Shown: piece by piece, positions 1 through 5,674 of the stretch
How the letters are laid out: every line of letters begins with the position of its first letter
Numbering within the stretch: position 1 is the stretch's first letter
From: Chloroflexota bacterium
GTDB taxonomy: Bacteria; Chloroflexota; Dehalococcoidia; UBA2979
NCBI GenBank assembly: GCA_016875695.1
Contig: VGPB01000123.1
Span: 1-5,674, forward strand
Direction: 5' to 3'
DNA length: 5,674 bases
The notes under the pieces: model-generated
Databases searched by the model: none
Seen by the model: only the letters and a program-made list of their open reading frames with translations
What the model was told of the DNA's origin: nothing
Program-made: the position numbers and the translations under genes

Positions 1-2
1 CC

Positions 3-746
3 GCGCTCGAGCGCGCGACGACGCCGCGCGCGCTGTTCGCGCTGCTGCGGCCGCGCCGCGCGATGGTGATCACGGCGCACCCGGACGACTGCGAGTTCAT
101 GTGCGGGGGCACGGTCGCCGTGCTGGCGGCGGCCGGCTTCGAGGTGGACATTGTCTCCGTGACGAGCGGCAATCGCGGCACGAAGGACCCCGCCATGACG
201 GGGCAGCGCCTCGCAGCGACGCGCGAGGAGGAGCAGCGGCGGGCGGCGCAGATCCTCGGCGCGCGCGAGCCAGTGTTCTTCGGATTCCACGACGGTGGGG
301 TGCAGGACGACGACGAGCTGCGCCAGCTGGTGACGCGCATGCTGCGCGCGCAGCGCCCGGAGCTGGTCATCACGTGGGACGGCTTTCGCCCCGGCTTCAA
401 CCACCGCGACCACCGCAACGTCGGCCGCGCGACGTACGACGCGATTTACCCCGCTGCGGACGACCACCTGTACCACCCGGAGCACAAGGATGACGGCCTG
501 GCGCCGCACCGGCCCGTGGCGCTGCTGCTGGGTGGCACGGACCAGCCGGACTTCCACGTGGACATCGCGCCGGTGTTCCGGCGGAAGGTGCGCGCGGTCC
601 TCGCGCACGGTTCGCAGATGGGCGGGCGCAGCGAGGCGGACCTCGTGCGCATGTGGCGCGAGCGCGCACGGCAGCAGGCGGCCGCCGAGTCGACGGACGC
701 GCCCGAGTTGCGCGAGTCGTTCCGGCGCGTGATCTTGCGGCGCTGA
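3..746 (+). CDS. PIG-L/LmbE family N-acetyl-sugar deacetylase, 5' partial
   Basis: Zinc-dependent de-N-acetylase of the PIG-L/LmbE superfamily. Relatives (MshB, BshB, PIG-L) remove acetyl from N-acetylglucosamine-type groups; the substrate here cannot be told. Counting from the first in-frame ATG (position 63), the family motif AHPDD is at residues 5-9, with H6 and D9 as probable zinc ligands and D8 as probable catalytic base. A Gly-rich GGT follows at 15-17, and HRDHRNVG at 114-121 supplies the third zinc ligand, probably H117. HVD (165-167) and AHGSQ (181-185) fit the conserved C-terminal part. No Shine-Dalgarno sequence precedes the ATG at 63, and it leaves only five residues before the zinc His. 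The frame stays open to the left edge with Ala/Leu/Arg-rich coding-like sequence, so the true start probably lies outside the window. The next gene appears to have its own promoter, so co-transcription is doubtful. Family assignment is firm; substrate unknown. Confidence 0.88.
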   Translation, partial: ALERATTPRALFALLRPRRAMVITAHPDDCEFMCGGTVAVLAAAGFEVDIVSVTSGNRGTKDPAMTGQRLAATREEEQRRAAQILGAREPVFFGFHDGGVQDDDELRQLVTRMLRAQRPELVITWDGFRPGFNHRDHRNVGRATYDAIYPAADDHLYHPEHKDDGLAPHRPVALLLGGTDQPDFHVDIAPVFRRKVRAVLAHGSQMGGRSEADLVRMWRERARQQAAAESTDAPELRESFRRVILRR

Positions 747-779
747 CGCGTTCGCGCTGCGGTCACCTGTGCGTCGGCT

Positions 780-788
780 TGATATGGT
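780..788 (+). promoter_or_regulatory. Extended -10 promoter-like element upstream of the metalloprotease gene
   Basis: TG, one base, then TATGGT (783-788) matches an extended -10 element; TATGGT differs from TATAAT at two positions. A 17-base spacer would put the -35 hexamer at 760-765 (cggtca), which is a poor match, as is common for extended -10 promoters. Transcription would start near 795 and leave a leader of about 19 nt before the ATG at 814. It is one of the few AT-containing spots in a GC-rich gap. Inferred from motif alone. Confidence 0.4.
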
Positions 789-813
789 AGTCTCCGCTTC
801 CCGGGGGTCGGAC

Positions 814-2124
814 ATGCGCCTCGTTTCTCGTCCGCTGTCGCTGGCGTTGCTCGCGCTGGTGCTGGCGGTCGTGCTGCTCGCGGGCCGCGACGCCAGCAGC
901 GGCGCGGTCGCGCCGGCCGCCGCGTCGGCGGAGCTGACGAGCGCCTTCGCGTGGGGTGAGCCCGTCGAGTTCGCGATCGACTGGGTGAGCGACTGCGTGG
1001 CGGATCGGCCGGAGCGCGTGCCGCCGACGTGCGGCTCGCCCCCGGCGCTGTGGCCGGCCGCGGGGCGGCTGGTGACGCTGTGCACGCTGCAGGGGCAGCG
1101 CGCGGCCTGGTGGACGGCGGAGCAGTTCCGCGCTGCGGTGCAGGCCGCCACCGAGGACTGGAACGCCGTCGAGGCGGGGGTGGGGCTGAGCTACCTCGGG
1201 GACTGCGCCGACCAGGCGCGCTGGCAGTGCCGCGTCGCGGACGGCATCAACGAGGTCACGTTCGACGACGCGCGCAACCTGCTTGTGGCATCGACGTGTG
1301 GCAACTCATCGAACGCGCTGGCGATCACGTTCACCGTGATGACGCTGCAGGGCGGCGTGCGCTCGATCCGCGAGTCGGACGTGGTCATGGGGGCCAGTGC
1401 GTTCGTGCAGCAGTGCCCGGCCGTGGTGCTGCGCCACGAGTTCGGGCACGTGCTCGGCTTCGGGCACAGCGACCAGCCCGGGGACCTGATGGCGCCTGCG
1501 CCCCCGCCGCCGGCGCAGATCTGCGAGCGCCAGCCCACCGCGCGCGAACAGGCGTTGCTGCAGCAGATGTACGGCGTCAACCGGCGGCCGACGGTGAGCA
1601 TCGCGCCACTGCCGCCCGTCGCTCCCGGGGCGCCGGTGGTGCTGAACGCCGTCGCCGCCGACCCCGAGGCCGGGACGCTGACCTATGAATGGACGCAGGT
1701 GCGCGGGGTACCGGTGGAGCTGACGCCGAACGGGCCGGCGGCGAGCTTCGTGATGCCCGCGCAGCCGGTCGGAGACCTCGAGTTCCGGGTGGAGGTGCGG
1801 GACCCGCTGCTCAAGACGGCGGCGGCGTCGGGTGTGGTGTCGGCCCGCGCTCTTGGGACCGCGCTGTACGTGAGCCGCGGCACCGTGCCGACGGCCGGAG
1901 GGTTCGGGCTCATCGTCTTCAGCGGGGGCAGCGAGGCCGATCTGCTGGCGGCGACGTGCGGCGCGGCGGCGGCGCCGACGGCGGCGTTCTGGGCGACGAA
2001 CGCCCAAGGCCAGTTCGTCGTTTATATCCCGAACGCGGCGGTGGCGGCGGTGAACGCCGGTTGGCGCGCGCTGTACCCGCAGGGCGTGCCCGCGAGCAGC
2101 GCGCTGCTGGTGCGCTGCCGCTAG
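814..2124 (+). CDS. Secreted metzincin (matrixin-like) zinc metalloprotease with PKD-like domain and unnamed C-terminal module
   Basis: Probable exported endopeptidase of 436 aa. The start at 814 is preferred: it has a GGGGG purine run six bases upstream and begins a clean signal peptide (MRLVSR, then a hydrophobic stretch of about residues 7-23, with a possible cleavage after AASA at 36-39). In-frame GTG 769 and ATG 784 would add a polar N-terminal tail. The catalytic motif is complete: HEFGHVLGFGH at residues 208-218 (ligands H208, H212, H218; catalytic E209), with a Met-turn candidate M226 in GDLM. PTAREQALLQQMYG (241-254) resembles the helix that closes matrixin domains. Residues 258-331 look like a PKD/Ig-like fold (DPEAGTLTYEWTQ at 283-295, ending in VEVRD). 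A further module spans about 348-436. Ten cysteines in the predicted protein suggest disulfides outside the cell. The Pro-rich run APAPPPPAQ (227-235) right after the Met-turn is odd. Cleaved substrate unknown. Confidence 0.82.
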   Translation: MRLVSRPLSLALLALVLAVVLLAGRDASSGAVAPAAASAELTSAFAWGEPVEFAIDWVSDCVADRPERVPPTCGSPPALWPAAGRLVTLCTLQGQRAAWWTAEQFRAAVQAATEDWNAVEAGVGLSYLGDCADQARWQCRVADGINEVTFDDARNLLVASTCGNSSNALAITFTVMTLQGGVRSIRESDVVMGASAFVQQCPAVVLRHEFGHVLGFGHSDQPGDLMAPAPPPPAQICERQPTAREQALLQQMYGVNRRPTVSIAPLPPVAPGAPVVLNAVAADPEAGTLTYEWTQVRGVPVELTPNGPAASFVMPAQPVGDLEFRVEVRDPLLKTAAASGVVSARALGTALYVSRGTVPTAGGFGLIVFSGGSEADLLAATCGAAAAPTAAFWATNAQGQFVVYIPNAAVAAVNAGWRALYPQGVPASSALLVRCR

Positions 2125-2159
2125 GCCGGACGCGGGCCCGCGCTGGGACCGGCGAGCAT

Positions 2160-2176
2160 CGCCCGGCAATCGGGCG
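2160..2176 (+). terminator. Weak terminator-like hairpin after the metalloprotease gene
   Basis: CGCCCG and CGGGCG form a 6-bp stem around the loop gcaat, 36 bases after the stop codon and 15 bases before the -35 of the next promoter. The tail (ttcacct) is not a true U-run, so intrinsic termination would be weak or would need another factor. A perfect 12-base palindrome CGCGGGCCCGCG at 2131-2142 lies between the stop codon and this hairpin and could also take part. Confidence 0.35.
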
Positions 2177-2191
2177 TTCACCTAGTCTACG

Positions 2192-2220
2192 TTGACACAA
2201 CCCGGAGGGGTGCCTAGCAT
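2192..2220 (+). promoter_or_regulatory. Sigma70-type promoter of the str operon
   Basis: A perfect -35 hexamer TTGACA (2192-2197), a spacer of exactly 17 bases, and a -10 hexamer TAGCAT (2215-2220, four of six matches to TATAAT, keeping the key first TA and last T). It sits in the non-coding gap upstream of rpsL in the right orientation. The predicted transcription start is near 2227. The GGAGG inside the spacer has no start codon in range and is taken as chance. This is the best promoter in the window. Confidence 0.75.
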
Positions 2221-2226
2221 TCAAGG

Positions 2227-2465
2227 TCGCGTTCCGAGACGGCGGACGTCCGTGCGAGCGGTCGGTGGCCGTAGCGTGTCGAGGACCGGCGGGTAGCGCC
2301 TAGGCGTTCCTGCGCTGGCTCGGCGCCAAGCCTCCCGGCCGTTCATGGTGCCCAGAAGTGGGCTCCCAGCAGTGCACAGGGGACGAGCACGCGGCCCTGC
2401 AGGGCTGTGAGTAGGGCATTTCACGGCCGCCGCGCAGCGGTGGCACGAGGTAGCGGGAGAGCGCG
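2227..2465 (+). promoter_or_regulatory. Long structured 5' leader of rpsL (non-coding)
   Basis: About 239 nt lie between the predicted transcription start and the rpsL start, longer than translation initiation needs. It contains perfect 10-base palindromes CGGACGTCCG (2243-2252) and CGCCTAGGCG (2297-2306), the 12-base palindrome GCCCTGCAGGGC (2394-2405), a small hairpin GCCCA-gaag-TGGGC (2350-2363), and an 8-bp stem (one G-U pair) at 2426-2433/2437-2444, just upstream of the ribosome binding site. CGGTC (2259-2263) can pair with GACCG (2284-2288). No leader family was recognised and no convincing small ORF was found. A role in feedback by a ribosomal protein is possible but is inference only. 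Confidence 0.45.
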
Positions 2466-2468
2466 TTG
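2455..2468 (+). promoter_or_regulatory. Ribosome binding site and TTG start of rpsL
   Basis: GGGAG (2455-2459) is six bases from TTG at 2466. This decides the unusual start: translation from TTG gives the MPTINQLVR N-terminus expected of S12, and no ATG or GTG in frame gives a better one. Confidence 0.8.
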
Positions 2469-2879
2469 CCGACGATCAACCAGCTGGTGCGGCACGGGCG
2501 CAAGCCGGTGCTCAAGAAGACGAAAGCGCCGGCGCTGCGCTTTCGCTTCAACGCGCTCAAGAACCGCACGTCGCGCTCGCCGAAGGCCTCGCCGCAGAAG
2601 CGGGGGGTGTGCACGCAGGTGCGCACGGTCACGCCGAAGAAGCCGAACTCCGCGCTGCGCAAGGTGGCGCGCGTGCGCCTCAGCAACGGCATCGAGGTCA
2701 CGGCGTACATCCCGGGGGAGGGGCACACGCTGCAGGAGCACTCGGTGGTGCTGATCCGGGGCGGGCGCGTGAAGGACCTGCCGGGCGTCCGCTACCACAT
2801 CGTGCGCGGCGCGCTGGACGCGTCGGGCGTGCAGAACCGCAAGCGCGGCCGCAGCAAGTACGGCACGCGCAAGGCGTAG
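2466..2879 (+). CDS. rpsL: 30S ribosomal protein S12
   Basis: S12 of the small subunit, which lines the decoding centre and helps monitor codon-anticodon pairing. The protein is 137 aa, against 124 in E. coli. Conserved blocks: MPTINQLVR (1-9), PQKRGVC (43-49), PKKPNSALRKVARVRL (57-72), EVTAYIPGEGHTLQEHSVVLIRGG (77-100) and RVKDLPGVRYHIVRGALD (101-118). K58 and K103 correspond to E. coli K43 and K88, where streptomycin resistance mutations fall; both are wild-type lysines. D104 corresponds to the aspartate that RimO methylthiolates in many bacteria. Between APAL (21-24) and SPQKRGVC there is an insertion of about 15 residues, RFRFNALKNRTSRSPKA, relative to E. coli. It starts with TTG. First gene of the operon, with rpsG 14 bases downstream. 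Confidence 0.98.
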   Translation: MPTINQLVRHGRKPVLKKTKAPALRFRFNALKNRTSRSPKASPQKRGVCTQVRTVTPKKPNSALRKVARVRLSNGIEVTAYIPGEGHTLQEHSVVLIRGGRVKDLPGVRYHIVRGALDASGVQNRKRGRSKYGTRKA

Positions 2880-2893
2880 GGCGAGGCAGCGCG

Positions 2894-3364
2894 ATGGCTC
2901 GACGTAACCAGGCCCCGCGCCGCCCCACCATGCCGGACCCGCGGTACCAGTCGCGGCTGGTGACGTCGTTCACGAACAAGCTCATGCGCAACGGCAAGAA
3001 GAGCACGGCCGAGCGTGTGGTGTACGAGGCGCTGGAGCGCGTCGAGCGGCAGACCGGCCGATCGCCGATCGACGTGTTCGACCAGGCGCTGCGTAACGCG
3101 ACGCCGCAGATCGAAGTGAAGCCGCGGCGCGTCGGTGGCGCGACGTACCAGGTGCCGGTCGACATCCGCAGCGAGCGGCGGCAGGCGCTGGCGATCCGCT
3201 GGGTGCTGCAAGGCGCGCGCAGCCGCAACGGCCGGTCGATGGCGGAGCGGCTCGCCGCCGAGCTACTGGATGCAGCGAACAACACGGGCGCCGCGATTCG
3301 GCGCAGGGAAGACACGCACCGGATGGCCGAGGCCAACCGCGCGTTTGTGCACTACCGCTGGTAG
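2894..3364 (+). CDS. rpsG: 30S ribosomal protein S7
   Basis: S7, a primary binder of the 3' major domain of 16S rRNA. It starts assembly of the 30S head and contacts E-site tRNA and mRNA. The protein is 156 aa, the family's usual length. Recognisable blocks: N-terminal Arg-rich MARRNQAPRR, PDPRYQS (14-20), MRNGKKSTAERVVYEALE (30-47), the S7 signature VKPRRVGGATYQVPVDIR, and the C-terminal REDTHRMAEANRAFVHYRW ending. GAGG (2883-2886) lies seven bases before the ATG. The 14-base gap from rpsL is much shorter than the E. coli rpsL-rpsG spacer, where S7 binds to repress its own translation, so any such control must work elsewhere. Nothing looks broken. Confidence 0.98.
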   Translation: MARRNQAPRRPTMPDPRYQSRLVTSFTNKLMRNGKKSTAERVVYEALERVERQTGRSPIDVFDQALRNATPQIEVKPRRVGGATYQVPVDIRSERRQALAIRWVLQGARSRNGRSMAERLAAELLDAANNTGAAIRRREDTHRMAEANRAFVHYRW

Positions 3365-3380
3365 CTGCCGCGCGCGCCGC

Positions 3381-3412
3381 CTCACCGCCCCCGTCCCAAC
3401 GGGGGCGGTGAG
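3381..3412 (+). promoter_or_regulatory. Perfect 14-bp hairpin in the rpsG-fusA spacer
   Basis: CTCACCGCCCCCGT (3381-3394) and its exact complement ACGGGGGCGGTGAG (3399-3412) flank the four-base loop CCCA. It begins 16 bases after the rpsG stop and ends 33 bases before the fusA ATG. It is followed by cactccgggg, with no U-run, so it is not a canonical intrinsic terminator. It could be a partial attenuator, an RNase processing or 3'-end stability element that uncouples the levels of S7 and EF-G, or a protein-binding site. The structure is directly visible; its role is inference. Confidence 0.7.
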
Positions 3413-3445
3413 CACTCCGGGGACATACACAAGGACGACGTACGG

Positions 3446-5539
<2,094 letters not shown>

Positions 5540-5554
5540 GGTTTCAGGGCAGTC

Positions 5555-5572
5555 GCCACTTCGATGAGTGGC
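5555..5572 (+). promoter_or_regulatory. Small hairpin in the fusA-tuf spacer
   Basis: GCCACT (5555-5560) and AGTGGC (5567-5572) form a perfect 6-bp stem with the loop tcgatg. Its 3' arm ends two bases before the AGGAG (5575-5579) that serves tuf. No U-run follows, so it is not a terminator. It might help expose the tuf ribosome binding site or set a processing boundary; this is inference. Confidence 0.4.
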
Positions 5573-5586
5573 TGAGGAGAGGGTAG

Positions 5587-5674
5587 ATGGCCAAGGGGAA
5601 GTTCGAGCGCAACAAGCCGCACGCGAACGTGGGCACGATTGGGCACGTGGACCACGGGAAGACGACGCTGACGG
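5587..5674 (+). CDS. tuf: Translation elongation factor Tu, 3' partial (cut by window edge)
   Basis: EF-Tu carries aminoacyl-tRNA to the ribosomal A site as a GTP complex. Only the first 29 codons are present. The N-terminus MAKGKFERNKPHANVGTIG followed by the P-loop HVDHGKTT is diagnostic: GHVDHGKT (19-26) is the G1 motif, including the family-typical D22 and H23. AGGAG (5575-5579) lies seven bases upstream of the ATG. It follows fusA by 47 bases in the classic str operon order and is probably co-transcribed with it. What follows to the right, and whether a second tuf copy exists, cannot be seen. Confidence 0.97.
   Translation, partial: MAKGKFERNKPHANVGTIGHVDHGKTTLT

Noticed and set aside
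1960..1990. GCG/GGC-rich tandem-looking stretch
   Set aside because: It encodes the Ala-rich segment GAAAAPTAA of the metalloprotease and reflects codon bias rather than a DNA repeat element.
1306..2181. 291-codon open frame on the - strand, antisense to the metalloprotease
   Set aside because: Arg/Ala/His-rich low-complexity translation typical of a GC-rich shadow frame; the + strand frame has a signal peptide and an intact metzincin motif.
2204..2208. GGAGG resembling a ribosome binding site
   Set aside because: It lies inside the promoter spacer, upstream of the predicted transcription start, with no start codon at suitable distance.
2341..2400. Possible SRP RNA or tRNA-like element in the rpsL leader (a stretch with GAAG tetraloop and GCAG)
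   Set aside because: The conserved SRP tetraloop and asymmetric-loop bases do not line up, and no tRNA cloverleaf or T-arm consensus could be built on either strand.
2345..2410. Possible 21-residue leader peptide (ATG 2345, stop TGA 2408) in the rpsL leader
   Set aside because: No Shine-Dalgarno sequence before the ATG, no run of regulatory codons, and no attenuator-type U-tract downstream. It is within chance expectation.
2407..2754. Open frame starting with GTG 2407 and overlapping rpsL in another frame
   Set aside because: Arg/Ser/Cys-rich translation with no family resemblance; it overlaps most of rpsL, which is certain.

Overview
The window is a GC-rich (roughly 70%) bacterial chromosomal segment, with every gene on the + strand. 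It holds the front of the translation (str) operon, rpsL-rpsG-fusA-tuf. Upstream lie two unrelated genes: a PIG-L/LmbE-type deacetylase that enters from the left edge, and a secreted zinc metalloprotease. The organism cannot be named from this alone. The high GC, the extra loop in ribosomal protein S12 and the C-terminal module of the metalloprotease made me think of a deep-branching lineage such as Chloroflexota. That is recall, not a measured result.

Layout. (1) Positions 1-746: PIG-L deacetylase; the frame is open to the left edge, so its N-terminus is probably missing. (2) 747-813: a short gap with an extended -10 promoter-like element. (3) 814-2124: exported metzincin protease with signal peptide, HExxHxxGxxH catalytic domain, PKD/Ig-like domain and an unnamed Cys-containing C-terminal module. 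(4) 2125-2465: 341 bases without a gene, holding a weak terminator-like hairpin, a well-formed sigma70-type promoter (TTGACA, 17-base spacer, TAGCAT) and a leader of about 239 nt rich in inverted repeats. (5) 2466-5539: rpsL (TTG start), rpsG and fusA. (6) 5587 to the right edge: the first 29 codons of tuf.

The four translation genes form one apparent transcription unit: S12 (decoding centre), S7 (head of the 30S subunit and E site), EF-G (translocase) and EF-Tu (aminoacyl-tRNA delivery). rpsL and rpsG are only 14 bases apart. rpsG and fusA are separated by 81 bases that contain a perfect 14-bp hairpin with no U-tract. fusA and tuf are separated by 47 bases with a small hairpin ending just before the tuf ribosome binding site. 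The hairpins and the long rpsL leader are the most likely places for regulation. I saw no CRISPR array, insertion sequence, tRNA, rRNA or phage gene. I found no convincing new defence or metabolic system; the findings below are modest.
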